From NCBI RefSeq assembly GCF_019279795.1, contig NC_056743.1, positions 867,546,864 to 867,610,863 on the forward strand: a stretch of DNA of 64,000 bases. The letters are read 5' to 3'. A program made the translations under genes and the position numbers. This stretch comes from Protopterus annectens (lineage: Eukaryota; Chordata; Ceratodontiformes; Protopteridae). The notes beneath the pieces were generated by a model. It did not search any database. It saw only the letters and a list, made by a program, of their open reading frames with translations, and was not told where the DNA came from. Every line of letters begins with the position of its first letter. The first letter of the stretch is position 1. Below are positions 44,033 to 55,069 of this stretch, one piece after another.

Positions 44033-45759
44033 CGCTTAGACCTTTGAGGGGTAGCCACCTGTCCCCTAGAAGATTTGTAACCTCTAGTCCTAGAACGGTT
44101 CTGTCTGCTGGTATCAGGGAACGTCCAACTCTTAGAAGGGTAATTCCTGCTAAAGAGAGGAGGCTGAACTTGCAGAAAGTCTTTAACTGTCTGCATAGAC
44201 TTGGCCTTGTCTTCCATCTTCTTGAGCACTTCCCCTGCTTTGCTGCTAAAAAGACTGTCCTTAAGCAAAGGTACATCCAAACGCTTAGCCTTGACAAGCT
44301 CTGGTAGGGGCTGCTCCTTGAGCCAAGCATGCCTTCTAATAACACAGCCAGTAGCTGTAGCCCTACAGGAGGCTTCTAGAATGTCAAAACCACAAAGTAA
44401 AGAACGTTTATTGACAAGACTGGCAGAATTCAGCAAATCATGCATATCCTTACTCTCCGCCAACAGAGGCACACTTGCTATTCTAGACTTAATAGCTTCC
44501 AAGGTGTGCTGCTGGTACTTCAGCATATGAAAAAGACAATTAGTAGATATAACAGCAAGAGTGGCAGAGGTATAAACCTTTTTACCCCACCTATCTAGTT
44601 TCCTAGACTCCCTGTCAATAGAAACAGGATTTTTAGTAATAGTGGCCTTAACTCCTTTAGGGCCTTGAGAAATAACCTCTGGATAAGCCAATGGATTCCT
44701 GAAAAGAAACAAATGAGAATCAGGAACTCTCTGTAGTACCTGTCAGGTTTCCTGGGAGCAGGAGGAACTGAATTTGGAGTCAAGGAATTTTCCAGAAAAA
44801 CATCATCAACCACTTCCAACACAGGTGGAATAGCCAAAGGCTTATGCTGAGGCAAATCTAAAAACTCCCTAATCCTTTTCTTAGAAAGGGGATAATCCTG
44901 ACTTTCCCATTTAAAGTGTTCCCTGAGAGTATTTAAAGCATCACCAAAAGAAAAAACTTCTGGAGGAGAATCAGAAGGGATGGACTCCTCTGCATCCGAG
45001 TCCTCAAAAGGAGAGAAAGCTTGAGAAACTTCTTCATCAACAGAAATGCTAGAAGTATCAGAACCTGAATAAGAAAGCCTCAAGAGAGATAGCCATACCT
45101 CTTTTTGAAGGAGGAGGCTGTGAACTCCTAATAAGAGTCAAAAGGTCATCAGCCATTTTAACCATTTGAGAATGAGGGGAACGAGAGGAAACTGGAGCCT
45201 GTTCCTTCACAGGCTTACGACTGGAAGATTTACCTGAAAGTCTGAAGGACTAAGGAGGCCTGGCAACCGCCGAAGTTGCAGCAGAAGTCGTCGGTATGAG
45301 CTTGCTGTCGGAATGAAGACCGGAGGCCTCAGACACCGGAGTCAGCTTAGTGGCTCTGTATCCAGCTGAACAGGTGGAAGGTCAGAAGGCAACTGAAATG
45401 GTCTCAACCGAGGCCTGTGGTTGAAAATCTGCGGGCTGCAGAGGCTGCAAAGGCACCTCACTGGCTTATCAGAGGACTTGACCTTCAGAAGCCTGTCGCG
45501 GTCCTTATCCTTACGCTTCTTGGGGATATCCGAAGCCTGAAGACCAGCGGACGCCATACCGACAAACTTAGGACAAACTCCAAAATGTTTAGCTAAAAGC
45601 TTAGACCGACGACAAATAGTACGCGGACTAACGGAAGCACAGAGCTCACAATTAGGAACATTGTGGTCAAGGCCTAAACAAATAATACAATAGGAATGAA
45701 AATCTCTATGGGGAATCTGCTTTCCACAAGTAAGACAATTACTAACCTTGTCCTGACAT
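43990..45759 (-). pseudogene. DIRS gag (element F), broken at its start
   Basis: The ATG at 45,759 is out of frame with the Cys/His motif (CLTCGKQIPHRDFHSYC, ICLGLDHN) because of a small indel within the first codons; the motif reads in the frame 45,342-45,788. The acidic middle with PEVFSFGDALNTLREHF lies at 44,595-45,083, and the C-terminal half at 43,996-44,712 (GKKVYTSATLAV, RRHAWLKEQPLPELVK, VLKKMEDKAKSMQTVKDFL). Confidence 0.8.
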
Positions 45760-46073
45760 TCATTAAGGCAAGAAAAGAGGATCCCCAATGGGGTACTTAG
45801 CTGTAGATGACTTCAACTTTGTAGTCAGAAACAAAAAAGGTAAACTGCCGACCGGCACTTATGCAAGAAATGCTTCTGCTTCGGGCTCCGCAGCAAGTAA
45901 GACTGAGTAAGTGACATGGGCTGCCTCCTTTTGTATCGGATGCCCTGACATACTTTACAACAGACAACAGCAGACATCATTTTTACTTACCTTTGGTATT
46001 CTGGCAGATCGAGGGCTACCGGGAGCCGGAAAACCAATTGGTTAGGACTGCAACAGTGAAACACGATGAACAT
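45760..46073 (-). repeat. Right ITR and leader of element F
   Basis: Leader hairpin at 45,781-45,802 (CCCC-ATT-GGGG on the minus strand). The ITR body (GATCGAGGGCTACCGGG near 46,007) differs from other copies, and no clear CRE or TATA box is seen. With the left ITR body deleted, the element has almost no inverted-repeat partner. Confidence 0.7.
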
Positions 46074-46677
46074 CCACAACATAATGCAAGGTAGTTATGT
46101 ATCACGCAAGTCACTTTGTGCATTAAATGTATTCCACTGAATCACAAAACTCTCTGGAAAAAGGCTTCCCAGTGGCCCCTACGGGGGGTATTTTAAATTG
46201 CATTGACTTCACCATTCTTTACAGGTAAGAAGTTTCTTTTGCAAAACTTTAAAATTAAGAAAATGGAAGATGCAATGCTATAGAGAAGTGGTGTTTTTGC
46301 AAAGTTGAGAGAAGTAAGTCCCAAAAAATAAGAATAAACAAAGATATTTTTATGTAAACTTTAGAGTTTATAGTAGTAACACATGTGAAAATATTCTTGT
46401 AATAATTAAAATACTTCAATACTGCATTGAGAGTCCAGATGATAAAATCATTTCCAAAACTAAATTCTGTAGCAATAAGTTCAAGTCCTATGCAGTTTCA
46501 AAGTATACTAGTCAGCTGGGCATAAAAATGTTCCAGTACTGCATTTTGCAAAAGCCTTTTTTTCAACAATGAAGACAAAAGATGGAGGCAGCCTTTTTGA
46601 GGCTACATGTTCTGAGGATTGCAAATCTTGCGTGTGAGAACAATGAAAAACTATAGTACTGCTTACACAAAAGCAAA
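46074..46677. other. No gene seen
   Basis: Between elements F and H. It contains AT-rich sequence without a recognisable domain or terminal repeat. Confidence 0.35.
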
Positions 46678-47205
46678 GTACAGTTGTGTAAGTAAACTTA
46701 CCAAAGCTGTAAATGTTCGAATGATCACTGATGTAAGAAGCCTTCGCCATACAGATTATAGCCTAAGAATACAAGAGCCATCCATCTTATACAGCAAGGA
46801 GGCTACAGCCCTGAAAAGGCCAATGTTCGGAAAATACACAAAGGTCCCCAGTCTTTTTTTTTTTTTTTTGCAAAACACAAAAAGTAAAGGAGATTTAAGG
46901 TGCAAGCCACTAATACAGAGCTGATCACTTGAACATCTACTGTTATAAGTTTACTTGTACAGCTTTATGATGTTCACCATACAGATCACTGCTGTTGTAG
47001 CTTTAGCCATATGAATAGACTACTACAGCATATACGAACTGGGAGAAGGAAGAACGAGGGTCCAGGGAAAATAGCCCTGGCAAAGCTCGTTGCACGCCTG
47101 GAGAAGAAATCTAGTTTGCAGTGCTTTGAAAAGGTGTGCGTGTATGAAAATAAAATATACCAATGCAGTCACCGGGCTGAAGAATTAAAACATTAACTTT
47201 AATAA
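46678..47205 (-). mobile_element. DIRS family 3 left end (copy H): terminus, ICR, YR tail
   Basis: AGTACAGTTGTGTAAGTAAA begins a left terminus that differs from family 1 after the first bases. A T tract lies in the spacer (46,853-46,870). The ICR at 46,923-47,005 contains the reverse complement of that terminus (GAACATCTACTGTTATAAG) followed by CAGATCACTGCTG. At 47,020-47,200 the minus strand reads FFSRRATSFARAIFPGP, comparable to YSRSRAGFATAVLQGI at the end of YR. The copy stops near 47,205. Confidence 0.5.
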
Positions 47206-47800
47206 AAACAAAACAAAAAAAAACAAAAAAAACAAAAAAAAATCTGCTTCCAATACAAGAAGTACTTTCACATTACAACCATTCTTCAGATCTAGTGAAT
47301 AAACTCATCTTCAGGTGTTTAAGTTAAAAATAGCCAAACAGATAATGTCTCATACCTTAAATCCACCAATGTTTAGCAATCTAATGAACATGCCTTTAAA
47401 ACAAAACGAGTAGTCTTACAGGCTGTTAATCATCTCATTCATAAAAAAGCAAGAAGTGTCACTTACATCTCCGCCCCCTGGAGGCAGCTCAAGAAAAGCG
47501 AGTGGCACTCATATCCAACAAAAAACAATCACAAAACCAATGCCTGTCATCAGTGGTCAATCATCAGTAATCAAGCAAATCTTCCAAAGGACTGTCCATG
47601 CTTCATAAAATCAATATTTACATAGTTGTCAAGGATCACTATCCATTTTTAGGGAGGCTTGATCATTTTGCTTAATTACTCATAAGGAAGCAAACAAGGT
47701 CACTTCCAATTGGTGCTTAGATGCAATAATTACCAGTCAGGAACACCACATGACCAACACTGGTTCTGAGTAACCAATCCATATTCTTCAGAATACCAAG
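47206..47800. other. A-rich tract then unassigned sequence
   Basis: 47,206-47,242 is A-rich with spaced C (AAAACAAAACAAAAA pattern), possibly a retroposon tail. The rest shows no recognisable gene. The left border of family 2 copy J lies somewhere near the end of this stretch. Confidence 0.4.
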
Positions 47801-48079
47801 ATAACATTATTTAGAAGGATCACTATTGTTTCTCCCCTTATTAAGGAAAGTAAATTTCTTAACAGAATACCTTTGATTACTCCACTTTCCCTTAAAACAA
47901 AAACAACCAAGATCAGTTCAAATGTCTCTATGTGATCAACTTGATGCCTGCAAAGTTCAGATGAGTCATCCCCAAGGGATCGAAAATCAGATAATGGACT
48001 GGGGTCCAGAATCCAGGGTGGATTTAAAAGGCGAGACCAGAGCAAGGGGAAACATGACTTGATGAGGCCAAAAGGGTGC

Positions 48080-49409
48080 AATAAGGATAATCTTGTGCTT
48101 TACCTGAAGTGCTTTCTGAAGAAATTTGGGGATTGGAGGAAAGGGGGAATAAGCATAAAGCTGCCTAGAGGATCAAAAGTGGACTAGAGCATCTCTCAGA
48201 GACTCCACCTGGGGGCAAGGAAATCAGGGCAAAGAACCTGCTATACTAGTTGTTGTGGGGAGAGGGAAACAGCTTGCAGCAAGGTTGACCCCGTAGACAG
48301 AAGATTCTCTCCACCAACAACTGATTGAAGATTCTCTCCACCAACAACTGATTGACAGACCACTCATCGGGCAACAGAATAGATCTGCTGAGTTTGTCCG
48401 CTAGCATGTTAGATTCCCATGGTACATAAACTGCCACATCCTCATTGCTTCTCGACATGAGGGATAGGATCAAGTTCTCGTTTGTTGATGTACCAAACTA
48501 CAGACATGTCTGTTTGGACAGCAATCATTCCTGGAGGAAGAGTTCTGAAAGTCCTGCAACACTAGGAAGGCTGCCCTCATCTCCAGGACACTGATATGTA
48601 AATTAGTCTCTTCTAGGGACCACTTGCCTTGGACTGTCCATACTAAGAAATGCCCCCTACCCCACCCCAACTGGGAGGCATCTGTGGTCACCTTGGCTAC
48701 CAGAGTGAAGACATGGAAGAGCATCCCTGATAAACCTCATCGGACTGTACCCACTAATACAGGGTACCCTTGCAAACCCTAGAAAGTTTTACCAGATAAA
48801 ACAGAGGCTGTAGAAGAATTGACTGCTGTACAGCTAAGTCCACTGAAGAACATGAATAGGGAAACGAGCCACTGGGAACAAGATAATAGCCACTGCCATC
48901 GATCGTGAAGCCTGAAAAACAAGTTTTGCTGGGGGAAGAAGGGTGAGAAAGAATCCGTCTCACCTGCAACCTTATGGACTGTCCTCTGAAGGAAGGCCAA
49001 TTGACTGGTGGTGTCCAGGCAAGCTCCTATAAACTCGCAAGACTTGAACGAGTTGTAGATGGGACTTGGCATGACAGACTGATTCCTAAAGACTGGCATA
49101 ATTGAGGTTTTTCCTTACCTTCTCAAGGAGATGACTGGTTGGGGCAGTGAGGAGCCAGTCATTTAAGTAAGGAAATACTTTGAATCCAAGCAGTCTCAGA
49201 TGAGCTGCCACCACTGCCATGCATTTAGTGAACACCAAGGAGGCTGTGATGAGACCAAAGGGCAGGGTTCTGATCTTGTAATCATTGGCCTCTAGCGGGA
49301 AATGTAGGAATCCCTGGAAGCATCTGTTCATTTTGGTATAATACAAGTCCTGGAGATCAATACAGCACATCCAATCATCCTTCTGTAGAAAAGGTACTCT
49401 AGACTGAAA
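48080..49409 (-). pseudogene. RT-RNase H region of family 2 (element J)
   Basis: The RT palm at 49,086-49,370 reads MCCIDLQDLYYTKMNRCFQG, then IRTLPFGLITASLVFTKCM and VFPYLNDWLLTAPT. The catalytic box is YLND, so the first Asp of YLDD is lost. An RNase H piece with KVTTDASQLGWG is near 48,660-48,690 and HISVLEM near 48,590. A Dam-like ILIAPF piece lies near 48,080-48,110. It continues upstream beyond element G at 54,880. Confidence 0.6.
48299..48354. repeat. 27-bp tandem duplication in element J
   Basis: AGATTCTCTCCACCAACAAC plus TGATTGA occurs twice in a row. On the minus strand it duplicates nine codons (NQLLVERIF) of the decayed RT-RNase H gene without shifting the frame. Confidence 0.9.
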
Positions 49410-49616
49410 AGTACAGTTTTGTACCTACCATAAATGTAGATGTTCGAGGATCCCCATTGCTGCAGTCCTTACTATTGGGTATAGTCCGCTGTCCAGTCGG
49501 CCCGAATACCAGAGTATATGGCTGACGTCGGTCAGGGCGCATTAGACTGACGTCAGTACGTCAGGGTACTAATGCGCATGACCGACGTCATATCCTCAGT
49601 CTTTTCTTGCCCCAGA
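49410..49616. repeat. Left ITR of element G
   Basis: Contains TGACGTCA and repeated GACGTC palindromes (49,520-49,595), but no clear TATA box, unlike B, C, D and E. It appears to be a perfect inverted repeat of the right ITR. The spacer then starts with the family-wide CTTGCCCCAGATGTCAG. Confidence 0.88.
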
Positions 49617-49760
49617 TGTCAGAAGACCCTAAAAAGACAAGGCCCAAAATACCTGCACCAAAAATATGTACAATATATACAAGAAAATATACAAAAATAT
49701 CAGCATGTAACCTCACCTACACAACCACCCCTAAACACAGAGGGAAGGAGGGAGGGTTGG

Positions 49761-49860
49761 ACTGCAGCAATGGGGATCCTCGAACATCTACATTTATGGT
49801 AGGTACAAAACTGTACTATGTTCTTCGTTCCCCATTGCTGCAGTCCTTACTATTGGGTAG
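49761..49860. repeat. ICR of element G
   Basis: ACAAAACTGTACT/ATGTTCTTCGTTCCCC joins the reverse complements of the left and right termini at 49,817/49,818. The flanking parts (CAATGGGGATCCTCGAACAT; CATTGCTGCAGTCC) continue the complementarity on both sides. Confidence 0.9.
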
Positions 49861-49919
49861 AATCCCAAAGCAGAGGTAAGGGAGGCTGGCAAATCATAAA
49901 GAAGCAGGAGCTGACAACA

Positions 49920-51000
49920 TGCCTTGCAAAACAGCTGTGGCAAAACCAGCCCTAGACTTAGAGTAGATAGGAAGGTGATAATGCTTAGAGAAAGTATGCA
50001 CTGAACTCCAAGTAGCTGCTTCCAAAATATCCTTAGTTGCCACCCCTTAGAAATGCTGTAGAAGTGGCAGTAGCCCTAGTGGAATGAGGCCTAATCCCAG
50101 CTGGAATCTCCTTGCCATGATGGGAATAACAAAATGCAATGCAAAAGCCAATCCACCTAGAAATAGTTTGTTTTCACACAGGCTTGCCCTGAACTCAAAG
50201 CAAAAGAAACAAACAACTGCTGAGACTGCCTAAAATCCTTAGTCCTGCTTAAATAATAACGCAATTGCCTGTGTACATCTAAAGTGTGCAAAATCTTTTC
50301 CCCTTTATTTTGGGGTCTGCATAAAAAGTAGGCAAATGAATGGTTTGGTTTAAAGCCACACTAGAAACCACCTTAGGCATAAAGGAAGGATTAGTACGTA
50401 ATGATACCCTATCCTTATGGAAAATCAAAAGGGCTCTACTGCCATAAGGGCCTGCAACTCAGACACCCTTCTTGCAGAAGTTATAGCCAACAGAAAAGCA
50501 GTCTTCCATGACAAGTATTTCAAATCAGCAGTAGCCTGAGGCTCAAAAGGTTGTAGAGTAAGTTTTTCCAACACAAAATTGAGATCCCAAGCAGGAGTAG
50601 GAGCTCTATTGGGGGTCTTATATTCTTTGCCCCTCTAAGAAACTGCTTGAACAAAGGATGCGAAAACAATGGTGGGTCACAATCATAGTGAGCTGAAATT
50701 GCTGCAGCATGAATCTTAATGGAAGAGAAGGACAAACCTTTGTCCAATAACTCAGTAAGATATTGAAGAGCCACACTCAAATTAGGCTCAGAAATCTCCA
50801 AATTCTTTGCTGTGCTCCAAAATAAAAATCTCTTCCATTTTTCTGCGTACACTTTCCTTGTACTAGGTCTTCTAGCTTCCATAATCACATTTAAAACTTG
50901 TTGAGGAAGTTGAGACCTGCTGTGTTTCAACACAGAATATGCCAGGCTGTTAGATGAAGAGAGTGAAGCTTGACATTGAGCAGATGACCGTCCTTCTGAG
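49920..51000 (-). pseudogene. Tyrosine recombinase (element G), frameshifted
   Basis: The N-terminal domain is open at 50,520-51,245 (VLNVIMEARRPSTRKVYAEK, SIKIHAAAISAHYDCDPP). Box I TSARRVSEL reads near 50,455-50,490 in another frame, and the H-x-x-R region near 50,065-50,095 and Tyr near 49,975-49,990 are recognisable with further frame changes. At least four lesions. Confidence 0.75.
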
Positions 51001-52871
51001 ATAACAGATGAGGAATCAGAGGTAAAGGCCATGGAGGCTTCTTTACCAGACTCCGTAGTAGTGGGTACCAGTGTTGCCGAGGCCAATCTGGAGCTATCAA
51101 AATCATCCTTGGCCTGTCTTGTCTGACCTTTAATAGTACCTTTGGAAGAAGAGGCAGAGGTGGAAAGGCATACACATGAAGGTTTTTCCAACTGAAAGAC
51201 AGAGCATCCACTTTCCAAGCTGTGTGATGAAACCCCTTTGTGCAATACTTTGGCAGCTGGTGGTTTAGTGGAGAAGCGAACAGATCTATGTCTGGAGTTC
51301 CCATGACACTGTCAATTTCTGAAATACATGAAGATCCAGTTTCCACTCGTGGGGATCCATGATTTGTCTGCTTAACACATCTGCTAAGGAGTTCTGTGCT
51401 CCGGCAGAAACCTTGCCTGAAGAGTTAGTTGCAAGCTTAGCGCAGTCTCCCATAAAATCATTGCTTGCCTGCATAGAGGATAAGAATGTGTTCCCCCTTG
51501 CTTGTTGATGTACCACATAACAGTTGTGTTGTCTGTTAGAATCAACACCTGCCCTGGAAGAATTAACTCCTTGAAAGCCATTAATGCAAACTGGACTGCT
51601 AACATCTCCTTCATGTTGATATGTAGATGCTGAAGTCTGGCAGGCCACTTGTCTTGTATCCACTTTCCATTTAGATGAGCTCCCCAAGCAATGTCCGAGG
51701 CATCTGTCGTTAAAATCTGACTCGCCTCTGGCCGGGTCACAGAGAGTCCCTTGTTTAGGTGACATTCCTGAGCCCACCACAAAAATTCTTTTTGAAGGCA
51801 AGGTATTATTTGAATGACAGTGTCCAAATCCTGGCAGTGCTGTGTCCATACATTTTGAGATACCATTGTAGCTTCCTCATATGCAGTTTGGCATTGGGAA
51901 GCACCAGAATACAAGATGCCATGAACCCTAATGCTTGAAGGACTGTCCTTGCAGTCAGCACGGACTGATGAGATAGTTGATGGAAGTAAAGTGATAGACT
52001 CTTTTGTTTGTCCGGGGTTAAAAAGGCCATCTGGGCTGCTGTATTCAGTCTCACACCCAGAAAGCACATGTCTTGAGAGGGTACTAGACTGGACTTTATT
52101 TCGTTCACAGAATACCCTAGGCATCTTAGCACTGCTATAACATATTCCAGATGCTGTAGAAGGTCTTCCTTTTCTTGAGCCAGAATCAGGCAGTCGTCCA
52201 AGTAAGGATAGATTTGAATTCCTTGCAGCCTGAAGTAAGCTATCACTGGAGCCAGAACCTTTGTGAATACTCTGGGCAGTAGATAAGCCAAAGGGCAATG
52301 CAGAGAACTGATAATGAGAATTTCCAGCTCGAAACCGCAGATACTTCCTGCAACTTAGCCTTATAGGCACATGAAGGTAAGCTTCCTTGAGATCTAAAGT
52401 TACCATCCAGTGATCTTTGCCCAGCAGAGGTAAAAGCTGTTGTAACGTCAACATCTTGAACTTGGGAATGTCCAGATAAGTGTTGAGGAGAGATAAATCC
52501 AAAATTGGTCTCCACGTGTTCCCCTTCTTTGGTACTAGGAACAGGCGAGAATAAAATCCTAGGCCCCTTTCTGATACAGGAACTGGCTGAATGGCCACCA
52601 TCTGGAGTAACTGAGAAATTTGCTTGTGAGCCTCTTTTCTTTGTGGAGGAGGAACGTCTGGCATGCCTTTGAAAGGAGGCATTGTATGGAAATAAAACCT
52701 GTAACCGTGGTGAATGATATCCAACACCCATCTGTCTTGAGTAATTAAATCCCAATTTTCTTTGAAAAGAGACAGTCTTCCACCCAAAGGAGCTACCAGA
52801 CGAGAATCTACTGGCAGCTGAAAGGGCAGGTCATTGGGTCTGTTTACGAAAGGACTGACCCCTGCCCTCAC
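50927..52871 (-). pseudogene. Reverse transcriptase-RNase H (element G), two frameshifts
   Basis: The RT start to LPFGLSTA is open (52,871-52,270). A two-base loss in the STAP codons near 52,270 shifts the frame. VFTKVLAPVIAYFRLQ, IYPYLDDCLILAQEKEDLLQ and the following part continue at 51,806-52,291. A second shift near 51,855 restores the first frame for RNase H (LTTDASDIAWGAHLNG, ILTDNTTVMWYINKQGG). The Dam-like region (DLFASPLNHQLP, YAFPPLPLLPKVL, LIAPDWPRQHWYP) is at 50,927-51,346. All RT and early RNase H catalytic residues survive, so two small indels are the main damage. Confidence 0.85.
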
Positions 52872-54563
52872 CAGAAGTCTGAGCAGGTGAACTCCTGTTC
52901 TAGGCCTAAAGAACCTTGAGCTCTGCCCCTACCACGTCTAGACCTACCCCTAGACTGGGAATCATAAGCAGGATATGTCCACCCCTTAGCAGGCCAATTT
53001 CTACTAAACTTCGGTGGCTGCACCTGCAAAAAATCTTTAACAGTTTGCATAGACTTAGCTTTGTCCTCCATTTTCTTTAAAACTGCTTCCACAGGCGAAC
53101 CAAACAACACATCAGACTGTAAAGGAGCATCCAAAATCCTTGTCTTAACATGCTCAGCTAAATTCTGATCCCTCAACCAGGCATGCCTGCGAAGAACAGA
53201 ACTAGTGGCAGCCACCCTCGAGGAGGCCTGTACAGCATCAAAACCACATTGCAAAGAATGCTTACCCACTTGTTCAGACACATGAACCAAATCCAACAAC
53301 TCTTTACACTCAATACCTTCCGCCAAAGCATCCACCTTAGATTTCAATTGTGAAAGGAGATAATTTTGATATTTCAGCATGTGAAACTGACAATTCAACG
53401 CTCTCATGGCTAGAGTGGAAGAAGTATACACTTTCTTTCCCCACCTATCCAAAGCCCTTGCCTCTTTATCAGTGGGAACAGGATTTTTAACCACAGAGGC
53501 CTTAACACCTTTAGGCCCCTGAGAAACAGTTTCTGGGTCCGCCCTAGGACTCTTAAACAAATACTAATGAGCTTCAGGCACCCTATAGTACCTATCGGGT
53601 TTAACAGGAGCAGGAGGCAAAGAGTCAGGGTTCAGGGAAGCCTCTGCAAAAACATCTTCCACCACATTCAACACAGGAGGTATAGCTAAGGGCCTATGCT
53701 GGGGTAAAAACAAGAATTCCCTAAGCCTTTTCCTGGAATCAGAGTAATCCTGGCCTTCCCATTTAAAGTGCTCCCTCATGGAATGTAGAGTCTCTGAAAA
53801 TGAGAAATCCTCAGGAGGAGAAGCTGTAGGAGTGGAGTCATCCACATCAGAATCAGAATAAGGAGGATACTCCTGCAAGTCTTCCACAGAAGACTCCGAA
53901 GCCTCTGAACACTGTTCAAAACTATCAAACTCCGGTTCCACCCTGGGCCTCTTATCAGGAGGGGGCATAGAACCTCTAATCATAGTAATCAAATCTTCTG
54001 CCATTTTAAGCATATGTTTCTTAGGTACAGAACCCGAAATGCTAGGAGAAGCCCCCACTGAAGCTGAACTTGGCCTACCTCTCAAAGAAGTTTTGGCAAC
54101 AGAAGGAGAGGCTCTAACTACCTTGGGAAGAGAGGGAAGAACAGTTACCTGAGAAGCCCCTCAGCCTGGCCTACCTCCTGAGAAGGCACATCCTGTAACA
54201 GTAAAGTCTCTGCCTGAGACTCCAAAGAAACTCCTGGCAAAACCTCTGGCTCCACTGAGCCTTCTAAAGAACCGACGTCCGGGACTGCCGGTTCATCAAC
54301 CCTAGGCTTCGCTGTTTTGTCCTTGCGCTTCTTGACGAAGCGGGCGCCGGAGCATCCGACGCCATTTTATAATTGCAACGCTTCCCAAACACTAACCTGG
54401 CACAGTCTAACCGTCTCTTAATAGTGCGTTTGTTAAACCTAGCACAAGAGCGGCATCCAACAACGTCGTGCTCAGGCCCTAAACAAGGTATACACAATGT
54501 ATGGTAATCCCTATGAGGTATCTGTTTCCCACAAGAAATACAGTTATTCACTTTTTCTGACAT
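52868..54563 (-). pseudogene. DIRS gag (element G), few lesions
   Basis: ATG at 54,563 opens MSEKVNNCISCGKQIPHRDY with the CX2C..H..CX2CLGPEHD motif. The Ser-rich middle is shifted near 54,100-54,260. 53,567-54,085 holds SDSDVDDSTPTASPPEDFSF and LPPAPVKPDRYYRVPEAH, ended by a TAG at 53,566-53,564. The C-terminal half (52,868-53,560) is open: ADPETVSQGPKG, GKKVYTSSTLAMRALNCQFH, RRHAWLRDQNLAEHVK, LKKMEDKAKSMQTVKDFL and a basic Arg/Gly tail. Confidence 0.85.
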
Positions 54564-54879
54564 CCGGTTAAATACTGAGGCAAGAAAAAACCAAAATGTT
54601 CCCCAACGGGGTACTTAGCCAACTCTGATTCGGTCTGAAACTCCGGTTTCGGAAATATTTCAGAACGCCAACCTGCACTCGCAAAACTGCTTCTGCATCG
54701 GACCATGCGGCAAAAAAGACTGAGGATATGACGTCGGTCATGCGCATTAGTACCCTGACGTACTGACGTCAGTCTAATGCGCCCTGACCGACGTCAGCCA
54801 TATACTCTGGTATTCGGGCCGACTGGACAGCGGACTATACCCAATAGTAAGGACTGCAGCAATGGGGAACGAAGAACAT
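54564..54879 (-). repeat. Right ITR and leader of element G
   Basis: Leader hairpin at 54,600-54,620. The ITR body with GACGTC/TGACGTCA sites at 54,730-54,800 appears identical to the left ITR in reverse complement. No TATAAA is seen in this copy, so its promoter may be of a different, CRE-driven type. Confidence 0.88.
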
Positions 54880-55069
54880 CATGACCATCTGGAAATTGGA
54901 GTTCTTTACAAACCAAATCAGATTGCCAAGATCCAGAGTGGGCCTCAGATCCCCTTGTTTTCTTTGACACTAAAAGAACACCTAGTAAACTCTGAAAACA
55001 TTTTGGTCTGGTGGGTCTTCTTAGATGACTCTTGTCTAGCAGCTTTTGAATTTATAAAGCTGCTAACTT
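54880..55069 (-). pseudogene. Family 2 RT region of element J, upstream segment
   Basis: CATGACCATCTGGAAATTGG through CTTTGACACTAAAAGAACAC aligns with copy I at 25,545-25,640 (CACCATTCAGAACTTGG .. CTTTGGCACCAAAAAAAAGC). It continues the RT gene interrupted by element G and ends where the CR1-like LINE begins. Confidence 0.5.

Larger units (their letters stand above)
40971..46073 (-). mobile_element. DIRS family 1 element F, without ICR
   Basis: From AGTACAG at 40,971 to GAACAT at 46,073. The left terminus runs only to CACTGTTGCAGTC (41,028) and then joins sequence that in other copies lies after the ICR (GGGTTGATTACCAAAGCC, as in D at 13,780). The left ITR body, spacer and ICR, some 400 bases, are missing. 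YR, RT-RNase H, gag and right ITR are present but broken. Confidence 0.85.
49410..54879 (-). mobile_element. Complete DIRS family 1 element G, young-looking
   Basis: From AGTACAG at 49,410 to GAACAT at 54,879, about 5.47 kb. The ITR bodies (about 49,455-49,613 and 54,712-54,866) appear identical by eye over roughly 150 bases. The ICR, YR, RT-RNase H and gag are in order. Lesions are few in gag and RT but more in YR. It is inserted in the RT region of family 2 copy J; joined flanks (AGACTGAAA and CATGACCATCTGG) align with copy I at 25,533 (AGACTGGACAGTCACC) with no duplication. Confidence 0.9.

Noticed and set aside
47440-47500. Possible splice donor GATGTAAGTG on the minus strand as another OS9 exon
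   Set aside because: The upstream reading has a stop and no similarity to OS-9.
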